Part shown: piece after piece, positions 26,126-33,227 of the stretch | How the letters are laid out: each line of letters begins with the position of its first letter | How positions within the stretch are numbered: position 1 is the first letter of the stretch | DNA from: Pseudomonadales bacterium | GTDB taxonomy: Bacteria > Pseudomonadota > Gammaproteobacteria > Pseudomonadales > Ketobacteraceae | Reading direction: 5' to 3' | NCBI GenBank assembly: GCA_022361455.1 | Contig: JAKSAW010000114.1 | Span: 1 to 39,199, forward strand | DNA: 39,199 nt | Program-made: the position numbers and the translations under genes | The notes under the pieces: generated by a model | Told to the model about the DNA's origin: nothing | Databases searched by the model: none | Seen by the model: the letters and a program-made list of their open reading frames with translations, nothing else

Positions 26126-26632
26126 ATGAAAAAGAAAATACCCTTAGCAACTAGTATCGCCTTGTGTTGTTTTGCTAGCCAAACCGTTTTGGCGGATAAC
26201 ATCATTAAAGTACCAAGAGAAAGTGGTGCTGTTCATTCTGAATTTAAAACACTATTAAGTGATTACATTAGCGAGTTCAAATCCGGGGTTGGCCGTATCG
26301 CGCTGAAGGGCAATGCTGGCAATGATCAATGTAAGGTGGACTTTTACACCAACGAAAGTACCACGTTCGTTACGGTGAATGTTGATGATGGTGACTATTA
26401 CAATGAGTTTTACATCGATCATCCCACTCAATCATTTCGTAAGATACTTTTTCAAAACCTAATCATGAGAGAAGATGGGGTAGAGCTTAAAGTCGTAAAA
26501 AGAGATGGTGGCTACTCCATTATCACCGATGGTAAGCAACTAACGCTATCGACAAAAACAGGCGCTGGAGAGGACTCAACTTGCACCTTTAGTTTAGCTC
26601 AGGCGAATTACTTTGAAGGTGAAACTGAGTAA
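26126..26632 (+). CDS. Small secreted protein paired with the coiled-coil gene
   Basis: 168 aa, not recognised. The signal peptide MKKKIPLATSIALCCFA and following residues end near VLA-DN (about 23). The mature part is strand-rich with two cysteines (DQCKVDF and DSTCTFS) that could form one disulfide, and alternating-pattern strands such as TTFVTVNVDDGDYYNEFYID and GYSIITDGKQLTLS. AGGGGAAG lies about 5 nt before the ATG. With 10 nt between it and the preceding gene and a terminator after it, the two form a two-gene operon, which suggests they act together in the periplasm. Confidence 0.8.
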   Translation: MKKKIPLATSIALCCFASQTVLADNIIKVPRESGAVHSEFKTLLSDYISEFKSGVGRIALKGNAGNDQCKVDFYTNESTTFVTVNVDDGDYYNEFYIDHPTQSFRKILFQNLIMREDGVELKVVKRDGGYSIITDGKQLTLSTKTGAGEDSTCTFSLAQANYFEGETE

Positions 26633-26660
26633 CAAGTGAAAGTTTTTTATAATTGGTGAC

Positions 26661-26697
26661 AAACAAAAAAGCCCCTTTCTCAGGGGCTTTTTTGTTT
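26661..26697. terminator. Bidirectional terminator between convergent genes
   Basis: A 16-bp perfect stem (26661-26676 and 26682-26697), core AAGCCCCT-TTCTC-AGGGGCTT, with A-runs on the left and T-runs on the right. It serves the secreted-protein operon on the plus strand and the 430-aa gene on the minus strand, whose stop is at 26700. Confidence 0.92.
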
Positions 26698-26699
26698 TA

Positions 26700-27992
26700 C
26701 TAAAGCGGACTATTTACCACCATCTCTGGAGGTGTTCTAAGGTCTTCTGTAAATACATTAGGGTCGCCTTCGAAACCCTTACTGATAAATAGACTCACTA
26801 CAAAGCCAAAAAAACCACTGTCAGGAAAGTTCAAGACTTGGTAACCCAAGTTAGGTAATTGCCCTGGAAAACGCTCCGGCGGATCTTCATGGTCAAAGCT
26901 ATCCATGATCTGCAGAGCAATGGGCTCATTCGTGTCACCCAAATAATTAAAATAGGCAGCCAAATCAAGATTACGTTTAGTCGATATCCAAATCCAATTC
27001 TTGGTTTGGTTAACACCTGACTCAATCATCTTTTGTTCGTTTTCGTCAATAAAGCCATCAACGATACCTCCTTCTACAGGACCTAACGCTGACCTCATGG
27101 TTGCGCCAAGCAACTTGTTTCCTTCGGTAGACAAAGTCAATACAGGATCAACTAACAACTTTCTTCTCGCTGCTGGCACTAAAACTCGGACATCGTAGAG
27201 CATCGTCTTAGGGTAATGATGTAGCTGCAAGCTAATCTTCAGTATCGGCAAATTCATCAACCACAAAGTCACCTTTAATTGAGTGGTAGATCGAATCGGC
27301 CCAGTGACTTCACCGGTCGGGATAGCTACAAATTCATCATTATTCAATGAAGTAGGTGTTAGCGAGGTCATCAACCCTGCATCTAAGCGAATCTTCATAG
27401 AATCCAAAGGAGGTTCACCGACGAAATCTCTAGCAGTAAAGTCCAACCACTTTAGATGGTTTTCCTTGTCATAAGTAAGGCTATAAAAATCTGTTTCCAC
27501 CAAGGCAAGCTCAGAACTATAGCGTACGTATTGTTCCTCTGAACGAAGTTTCGAACCGCGAATTAAATAAGCGTATCGCGAAACACCATCTTTACCCGTC
27601 AACATGATTTCGGCGACGATAGTTCCATCTACGAAGTGTTGCTTTTGCTTACGAGGGCCTGCGTCTTTAAAGAGGAACAAGACTTTGTCAGCTTCATCAA
27701 AGATGTCTTTAGTACCATCGATTGGCACATCCCATTCCTCGAAATAAATCGCTCCACCTTCGTTATATTCATCTATCTGGAAAGGGATCGGCTCCATCAC
27801 ATCATCTATGACAGCCGCCATCGAAAGATCGTCTATGGCCATTCCTACTGCTTTTGGTGCATCAGTGCCCTGTACCTGAATAACTTTATAAGCGTCAATT
27901 TGAGGTAATGGGGGAGGCTCAGAATATCCGCTTACAAAAGAAGAAGCGGCTAACAGAATGATAAAAATGCTGCTAAGTGACAGATGTCTCAT
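26700..27992 (-). CDS. Unclassified secreted protein, 430 aa
   Basis: Started at the ATG at 27992 because a signal peptide then begins at once (MRHLSLSSIFIILLAASSF, cleavage near the low-complexity PPPLPQ); a start at 28052 adds 20 unrelated residues. No family name can be given. The N-terminal half has MEPIPFQIDEYNEGG and DIFDEADKVLFLFKDAGP, a pattern I have seen in unannotated secreted proteins, where a 'Q-I-D-E' strand precedes a 'DE-L-F-KD-G' strand. The rest looks like beta sandwich. The C-terminus has several aromatic-rich strands (GYQVLNFPDSGFFGFVVSL). Only one gene is seen, ending in a shared terminator. Confidence 0.72.
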   Translation of the reverse strand: MRHLSLSSIFIILLAASSFVSGYSEPPPLPQIDAYKVIQVQGTDAPKAVGMAIDDLSMAAVIDDVMEPIPFQIDEYNEGGAIYFEEWDVPIDGTKDIFDEADKVLFLFKDAGPRKQKQHFVDGTIVAEIMLTGKDGVSRYAYLIRGSKLRSEEQYVRYSSELALVETDFYSLTYDKENHLKWLDFTARDFVGEPPLDSMKIRLDAGLMTSLTPTSLNNDEFVAIPTGEVTGPIRSTTQLKVTLWLMNLPILKISLQLHHYPKTMLYDVRVLVPAARRKLLVDPVLTLSTEGNKLLGATMRSALGPVEGGIVDGFIDENEQKMIESGVNQTKNWIWISTKRNLDLAAYFNYLGDTNEPIALQIMDSFDHEDPPERFPGQLPNLGYQVLNFPDSGFFGFVVSLFISKGFEGDPNVFTEDLRTPPEMVVNSPL

Positions 27993-28195
27993 GGTTTTTC
28001 TTCTTATTAGTGTAAAACCCAGATGATAAAAAGCGTTAGGGCTGTGGATCAAGCGCTTAATGAGTTTCTATATCCAAAGTTATATTTTAGAATAGCCTAA
28101 AGACCACGGATATCGGATTCAAAACACATAACTAACGCAGGGAGCATAACACACATTCACTAGCAGTTGACTGATGTCGTGATAGGGGGGTCATC

Positions 28196-28603
28196 ATGAG
28201 ACTTGTATCAATCGTATCGCTAGTAATGGGCTTGTTGTTTATCCAATCGAGCTATGCCGCTTCAGTTACATCCTGGGGTGGTCACCAGCAACAAACACTG
28301 CAAACACAAGTGGTTGGAAGATGGCAACTCATCGCTATTTATGAGAATGGCCAAAACATTACTGCCAATGAGAGCCTTAAAGATTATTGGATCTTTAAGA
28401 AAAATGGTTGGGTAGAGCATAACGAGGAACCCTTCGGGTTACGTCGTTCTAGCTATTGGGTCAAGGGCCGAAATCTCACCGTTAAACCAAAATCCAACAA
28501 TGGGTCTCGGGTATTCCGAATCAACTATGTCGATAAAGAAAAGATGATTTGGAAGCACCGCCAAGAAGGTAGAACCTATACCTATAATCTAGTGCGCTAC
28601 TAG
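28196..28603 (+). CDS. Small secreted lipocalin-like protein
   Basis: 135 aa. The signal peptide ends near SSYA-AS (about residue 22). The mature domain begins VVGRWQLIAIYENGQ, the G-x-W start of lipocalin-like proteins, and continues with short alternating strands (DYWIFKKNGWVEHNE; SSYWVKGRNLTVKPKS; VFRINYVDKEKMIWKHR). It is shorter than a full lipocalin and has no cysteines. A run AGGGGGG (28184-28190) 5 nt before the ATG is a strong ribosome site. It is divergent from the 430-aa secreted-protein gene. The ligand is unknown. Confidence 0.72.
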   Translation: MRLVSIVSLVMGLLFIQSSYAASVTSWGGHQQQTLQTQVVGRWQLIAIYENGQNITANESLKDYWIFKKNGWVEHNEEPFGLRRSSYWVKGRNLTVKPKSNNGSRVFRINYVDKEKMIWKHRQEGRTYTYNLVRY

Positions 28604-28683
28604 TCGTTTTAAGGCGCTTATCTCAACCCCAGGTTTGGTGTATCCTAATCGACTCACGTTTTCATTGATCCGGTAATACGCTG

Positions 28684-29985
28684 ATGTCCAAGCAAAAAAG
28701 CCAATCCTGGGGCCGTTACTTCAACTACTCCCATCAACCTACTTCACTTGCCAATCGCAATGCGGAATTGCCCGAGGTGAAAGGGCCCTTGTTACCTTAT
28801 GGTATGGGTCGCAGTTATGGTGACAGCTGCCTCAATGACGGGGGCTCCCTGTTAAGTAGTAAAGGTCTCAAGCACTTTATTAATTTTGATCAAGAAAACG
28901 GCCTGATTCGCTGTGAGGCTGGTGTGACCCTGGCTGATCTTCATGAGGTCACAGTACCCAATGGCTGGTTTGTTAAGGTGACACCCGGAACAAAATTCGT
29001 AACCATTGGCGGTGCGATCGCCAATGACGTTCATGGTAAAAATCATTGGCGCGCTGGAACATTTGGCTGCCATGTTACTCAATTCGAATTACTGAAGAGC
29101 AACGGAGAACGCCTACTTTGTTCTAAGGATAGTAATCCAGAACTTTTCGCTGCCACTATTGGTGGGTTAGGTCTCACCGGTATGATCGTGTGGGCTGAAC
29201 TTCAACTTAAGCCCATCAAAAATCCCTATATCGATGATGAAAGTTTTCAATGCGCCTCTTTAGATCGTTGTATCGAGTTATTTGAAGAATCTCGGGAAGA
29301 TTATGAATATCGTGTGGCTTGGATAGATTGCTTAGCATCGGGTGAACAACTAGGCCGGTCTATTTTTACCCGTGGCAATCACAATACTACCGCACCCAAC
29401 AATACAAAAATCTCACGGCAAAAATTAGCAGTTCCCATTACGTTCCCCCATGGGGTGTTAAACGCTTATACAGTGAAATCCTTTAATGCGCTTTACTATC
29501 GTAAGCTAATGCAGCCGCAAGTTAGTAAAAAAGTACATTACGACCCGTTTCACTATCCTCTCGATAGTATCCATCAATGGAATCGTATTTATGGCCCCAA
29601 AGGTTTCATGCAATATCAATGTGTAGTGACTGAAGAACCCATTGCGGCACTTAAGGAATTGCTGAAATTAATCTCGGCTTCAGGGCAAGCTTCATTTTTA
29701 AGTGTACTTAAAGAACACGGGCCGGTTGAATCACCCGGTATGTTGTCATTCCCCAGAAAAGGTTACACTTTGGCTTTGGATTTCCCTAACAAAGGCGAGA
29801 AAACGCTAGCACTATTAAATCAACTCGATGCAGTTGTTAAACAAGCAAATGGGGCTATTTACCCAGCGAAAGATGCACGTATGTCTGCTGATATGTTTAA
29901 GTTTAGCTACCCAAATTGGCAGGAATTTGAGGCGCATATAGATCCACAATTTGAATCTAGTTTTTGGCGACGTGTAATGGCCTAA
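28684..29985 (+). CDS. FAD-dependent oxidoreductase, DprE1-like (VAO fold)
   Basis: 433 aa, cytoplasmic by sequence. FAD-binding blocks of the VAO family are clear: PYGMGRSYGDSCLNDGG (about 38-54) and IGGAIANDVHGKNHWRAGTF (about 107-126), which resembles the flavin-histidine region of DprE1, the oxidase for decaprenyl-phospho-ribose epimerisation. The C-terminal MSADMFKFSYPNWQEF and IDPQFESSFWRRV also follow DprE1. The usual partner reductase (DprE2) and prenyl-phosphate enzymes are not in this window, so the substrate is unproven; D-arabinono-lactone-type sugar oxidases are an alternative. No clear ribosome site. It converges on the foldase-like gene with 27 nt between. Confidence 0.85.
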   Translation: MSKQKSQSWGRYFNYSHQPTSLANRNAELPEVKGPLLPYGMGRSYGDSCLNDGGSLLSSKGLKHFINFDQENGLIRCEAGVTLADLHEVTVPNGWFVKVTPGTKFVTIGGAIANDVHGKNHWRAGTFGCHVTQFELLKSNGERLLCSKDSNPELFAATIGGLGLTGMIVWAELQLKPIKNPYIDDESFQCASLDRCIELFEESREDYEYRVAWIDCLASGEQLGRSIFTRGNHNTTAPNNTKISRQKLAVPITFPHGVLNAYTVKSFNALYYRKLMQPQVSKKVHYDPFHYPLDSIHQWNRIYGPKGFMQYQCVVTEEPIAALKELLKLISASGQASFLSVLKEHGPVESPGMLSFPRKGYTLALDFPNKGEKTLALLNQLDAVVKQANGAIYPAKDARMSADMFKFSYPNWQEFEAHIDPQFESSFWRRVMA

Positions 29986-30012
29986 CGCAATTACACGCCT
30001 CCATCAAACTCA

Positions 30013-31050
30013 CTAGTTAAGACCATATTTTTGCTCATTTTCAAAGCGGTAATATCCGGATAGTTCTTCTTTCTTGATATAAGATGCTTCTGTTTCACCG
30101 AATATTTCTACTTGCAGCTTCCATAATTGCTCATTGAATTCTTCGCCTTGATATTGGGATTTTAAAGCCTCCCGTTCGGACATATAACGGTCCGCATTGC
30201 TCCATAATTGAATCCGTTCCTGATCCAATTGATCCCAACGTTCCAATGCTGCTTCATCCATTCCCATCGATTCCCTAAACTCTCTGAGCTGCTGATAGCG
30301 TTCTTGTTCGGGCAAACTACTTAGTTCACTTTGAACATTTTCCAGTTCGAGAAACTTGGTCATCATTTGTGTTTTATGGGGTGCTTCCTCACCAATAATA
30401 TCTTCACCAAACACTTCTTTTAATGAATCTCGATAGAGCTCAGCCCGATCGTTAAAACTACCGACAAGTCCATTCACTTCATTCAACTTTTCTTGCAGTT
30501 GTTCATTTTTCAAAGCCGCTTCCCAGATTTCGTAAGCGTCTTCGCCAAACAAAGCTACGCGCTTATCCCACAATGCAGCTTGTCGCTCTTCCATACTTGA
30601 GAACTGCATCGTTAGTTTTAAATTCTCAACCCACTGCATATATTCAATCAGCGCATGTAATTTACTAATCATATCCTCAGCAAATTCTGGGAACACCTGG
30701 TTAATAAAAGCTTCTAGTTCCGCAAGCCAATTATTTGGATACTGCTTTTGAAATAACACAATTAAGTCGTTGAGTAATTTCACCCGCCAGTAAGGATTTT
30801 CAAGACGATCGGCGTATCTACCTTTGATTTGATTCTTAATGGCACTGTAAAGAACCAATTTATCGTTAGAAATTTCACCTTCTTCTGATGATGCTACAGA
30901 ATCAGCTTGTGGAATCACTTCAGGGTCTTTCTGAACATCTTCCATGTTGTTCGCGATAGGGCCTTGATTTGGCGATGAGTTCATTTTCAAAAACCATAAG
31001 CCCGCGACTACAAATATTGCTATCACCAGAAAAGCCGAAAACTTCTTCAC
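30013..31050 (-). CDS. Lipase-specific foldase-like protein (divergent)
   Basis: 345 aa. An N-terminal membrane anchor (residues 3-23, FSAFLVIAIFVVAGLWFLK) is followed by a variable linker and a long helical, charged periplasmic part. The second half follows the lipase chaperone pattern (WDKRVALFGEDAYEIWEAAL; ALERWDQLDQERIQLWSNAD; RYMSEREALK; WKLQVEIFGETEA), which matches the Lif helix organisation. The family hallmark RxxFDY motif of the first mini-domain was not found; the equivalent region reads DKLVLYSAIKNQIKGRY. It is transcribed away from the lipase gene, whereas foldase genes usually follow the lipase on the same strand. The call is therefore good for the family but uncertain for activity. 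Confidence 0.72.
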   Translation of the reverse strand: MKKFSAFLVIAIFVVAGLWFLKMNSSPNQGPIANNMEDVQKDPEVIPQADSVASSEEGEISNDKLVLYSAIKNQIKGRYADRLENPYWRVKLLNDLIVLFQKQYPNNWLAELEAFINQVFPEFAEDMISKLHALIEYMQWVENLKLTMQFSSMEERQAALWDKRVALFGEDAYEIWEAALKNEQLQEKLNEVNGLVGSFNDRAELYRDSLKEVFGEDIIGEEAPHKTQMMTKFLELENVQSELSSLPEQERYQQLREFRESMGMDEAALERWDQLDQERIQLWSNADRYMSEREALKSQYQGEEFNEQLWKLQVEIFGETEASYIKKEELSGYYRFENEQKYGLN

Positions 31051-31435
31051 TTACTACTTCCTCACAGAGTTCCGAGTATTAAAAAGTATAGGCGACATTA
31101 GTAATGAGCCATCGACAGTGACAATTGTTACGTTTTATGACCATTGAGTATTAAACAGAGCCTCGAAATCACTAATTTACATAATGTAACAAATTGCTAA
31201 ATCCAACTGGAAAACCCACCTTACGCTCGTGCAATAAATACAATGAGTTAGCATTAAAACTTAAAGCTGAGTCGCCCAAAAATTACTCAATGTTACAAAA
31301 AAATTACATAAGAAGAACAAAAAGGTCTGTCTCCACTGTTGAATAAAATGTGAACTGATTAATAATTACACACGTACCTAGTGCACACTTTAACCGGAAG
31401 CTTCAACAATGTACTCGCGAAATACCTTGTTGAAA
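31051..31435. other. Control region between the foldase-like and lipase genes
   Basis: No gene is supported here; an antisense reading across 31390-31680 lies over the RNA described next. A perfect 13-bp palindrome TTACAT-A-ATGTAA (31177-31189) and further TGTTAC copies (about 31125 and 31291) look like operator half-sites. A weak promoter, TTGAAT (31339-31344) and AATAAT (31361-31366) with a 16-nt spacer, would start the lipase message near 31372, giving a leader of about 250 nt. Confidence 0.4.
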
Positions 31436-31550
31436 GTTGTTGGAAACGACAACACGCCAAACCGTGAGCAATCACGGGACGGAAAGCCACGAGTCCAAGC
31501 CTCACACTTGTTTAGTAGAGCAATTTTTGGATAGTCGAGCCGCCTTCCGA
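31436..31550 (+). ncRNA. Candidate cyclic di-GMP-I (GEMM-I) riboswitch aptamer upstream of the lipase
   Basis: The leader can be folded as a GEMM-I aptamer. P1: TTGGAA (31440-31445) with TTCCGA (31545-31550). Junction ACG then CCAAACC. P2: CCGTGA (31462-31467), GCAA tetraloop, TCACGG (31472-31477). Core: GACGGAAAGCC (31478-31488). P3: CGA GTCCAA (31490-31498) with TTGGAT-AG-TCG (31527-31537), including the two-base AG bulge. Compared with the common GGGACGCAAAGCCACGGGTC pattern, the junction G-before-CAAACC and the core C in GACGC are swapped to C and G, which keeps a pair. The ligand-contact G (31456) is retained, favouring c-di-GMP. The outer P3 GCC pairs only partly, and a competing GAAA hairpin (31436-31453) overlaps P1. 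No covariance search was run. Confidence 0.62.
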
Positions 31551-31582
31551 GGGTAAATCCTCCCAAGACGAAATCCGCCAGA

Positions 31583-31622
31583 CGTGTTGCCGCATCATAT
31601 TCACAGCGAATGGGGTCGGCAA
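31583..31622 (+). promoter_or_regulatory. Putative expression platform before the lipase start
   Basis: CGTGTTG (31583-31589) is complementary to CAACACG (31450-31456) in the aptamer junction. The overlapping TTGCCG (31587-31592) is complementary to CGGCAA (31617-31622), which sits between the GGGG ribosome site (31612-31615) and the ATG at 31623. The two pairings exclude each other, as expected of a translational switch. Confidence 0.45.
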
Positions 31623-32879
31623 ATGACACTAAAGAAAATCGCAACATCTCTCGCATTTGTATCAGCAGCATCTTTAACATTTTCTAATTCAGTACTCGCA
31701 GGAACCTACGAGGCTGACGAAACAAGCTACCCAGTAATTTTTGCCCATGGTATGGCTGGCTTTGATTCAATAGCTGGATACCATTACTTTGGCGAAGACG
31801 GCTGGGGCACCTTTATCGGTGACGCTTGCTCGTTTATGGAGCTTAACGGCTGTAACGATTGGATCGCTTGGGGCCAACAGGCACGTGATAAAGCGGAAGC
31901 TTTCCAAGTAACCTCCTTAAACTCTTCAGAGGTTCGAGGCGAAGAGCTTTATAACCACGTACGTAATTTCATGGCCACCACTGGCTATAACAAAGTGAGC
32001 TTAGTAGGCCACTCTCAAGGCGGTTTCGATATTCGTAAAGCCGCTCACCGCTTAAAAGACAACACGGTTAATGGGGTTGCAGCAGGTACCGTTAAAGTCG
32101 GTGCGATGATTAGCATTTCATCTCCACACCGCGGATCGCCCTATGCCCAGAAGATCATGGACAAGTACTCACGCAACAACAACGATGAGTTTTGTGGCAT
32201 CCTTCCTCCACTTGCTGACGGCTCGGACCCATGCGGAGAAGCCATTGTGCAAATTGGCGATATCCTATTTGATTTTGCTACCGGAAGTACCACTGCCGGA
32301 AACGATATCATCCAAGCCGGCTTACAGCTGATTTATGATGATTACGAACCTAACGATGGCATCACAACTGGCGCCAAAGTATTCAACCAGAATTATGGCT
32401 CTGAGGGCGTGGCAGGTTACGTAGGTTCGATCGTGACAGGTCAAGATGACGGTAATCTTTCACCCATATTGGGTATCGTAGGTGCTGCAATTAACTTCAA
32501 CGCGGATGGCGATGGCTATTGCGTGGATGACTGTAATAACAGCGGTGCAGCAGGCCAAGGCGATGGTAATACTTACGATATGGATGATGATGGTTTAGTC
32601 GGAATCAACTCACAACAAATGGGTCATCGTATTCAATACAACCCAGACGATTGTCGTGGATTCTTATGTGTTCTAGGTAATCCATTAGATACATTCAGCC
32701 AAGTGGGCGCTACCGGCTACGTTGCAGATATTAATAATCCAAACTCAACGCAGATGACTTCTCATACCGGTAAACTTAGCCAAGATCACTTAGACGTTAT
32801 CTCTCTTGGTCCAGATACTTTAGATGAAGAAGAATTCTACGCAGCCATGTTCCAATTCATCAAAGACAGAGGCTACTAA
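31623..32879 (+). CDS. Secreted triacylglycerol lipase (family I.1/I.2 type)
   Basis: 418 aa from the ATG at 31623, 7 nt after GGGG; an ATG at 31584 lies in the putative regulatory RNA and gives a poor N-terminus. The signal peptide ends near SVLA-GT (about residue 26). Oxyanion region IFAHGMAGFDSI (about 39-50), nucleophile S131 in LVGHSQGGFDIRKA, probable acid in DMDDDGLVGINSQ and histidine in SQDHLDVISL, in the order and spacing of Pseudomonas-type lipases. It is about 100 residues longer than those, with eight cysteines and an acidic NADGDGYCVDDCNNSG stretch that may bind calcium. It hydrolyses long-chain triglycerides outside the cell, is likely exported by type II secretion, and normally needs a foldase. 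Confidence 0.94.
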   Translation: MTLKKIATSLAFVSAASLTFSNSVLAGTYEADETSYPVIFAHGMAGFDSIAGYHYFGEDGWGTFIGDACSFMELNGCNDWIAWGQQARDKAEAFQVTSLNSSEVRGEELYNHVRNFMATTGYNKVSLVGHSQGGFDIRKAAHRLKDNTVNGVAAGTVKVGAMISISSPHRGSPYAQKIMDKYSRNNNDEFCGILPPLADGSDPCGEAIVQIGDILFDFATGSTTAGNDIIQAGLQLIYDDYEPNDGITTGAKVFNQNYGSEGVAGYVGSIVTGQDDGNLSPILGIVGAAINFNADGDGYCVDDCNNSGAAGQGDGNTYDMDDDGLVGINSQQMGHRIQYNPDDCRGFLCVLGNPLDTFSQVGATGYVADINNPNSTQMTSHTGKLSQDHLDVISLGPDTLDEEEFYAAMFQFIKDRGY

Positions 32880-33043
32880 GCAATAAAGTAAAAGCTGATA
32901 GATAGTTTATCCAAAAGAACCCAGCAACAAACGTTTCTTCTGAGTGAACTACAACAACAGCTAAAGCGAACTAATGCACTGATAGGAAGGAGGTACAACT
33001 TAACTTAGATCACCCTACAATCTGTTAGTGAACATTAGACCTT
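32880..33043 (+). other. Non-coding stretch after the lipase gene
   Basis: No credible gene. A near-perfect ribosome-site sequence AAGGAGGT (32987-32994) is present, but no ATG, GTG or TTG follows at a usable distance before the next stop, so it starts nothing visible. Confidence 0.4.
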
Positions 33044-33072
33044 AGCCCCCTTATAGGGGGCTTTCTATTTGT
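33044..33072 (+). terminator. Terminator downstream of the lipase
   Basis: AGCCCCCT (33044-33051), loop TAT, AGGGGGCT (33055-33062), followed by TTCTATTTG. It lies 165 nt after the lipase stop. The remainder up to the RNase III start holds no gene and no clear promoter. Confidence 0.8.
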
Positions 33073-33227
33073 ATCCCCCCTTCCTTGCTATCACCACAGA
33101 TCCAGTAACTTCCTCTAAAACTAACTATACTTAATAAGACCACTATTTGAATCGTGATGATCAAAACGCATCTATAGCAAGGCAATGTCTTCTATTACTT
33201 TAAGTTATGCAAAGGGAGTCTGGGCCA

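Noticed and set aside
31110..31150. A Pho box before the foldase-like gene (GTAACAATTGTCAC on the minus strand)
   Set aside because: The TGTCA/TGTAA-like units are spaced 9-10 nt rather than 11, so the helical phase is wrong.
31390..31680. Minus-strand open frame of 96 codons across the lipase leader and start
   Set aside because: It runs antisense to the structured leader and lipase signal peptide, lacks recognisable domains, and has no ribosome site.
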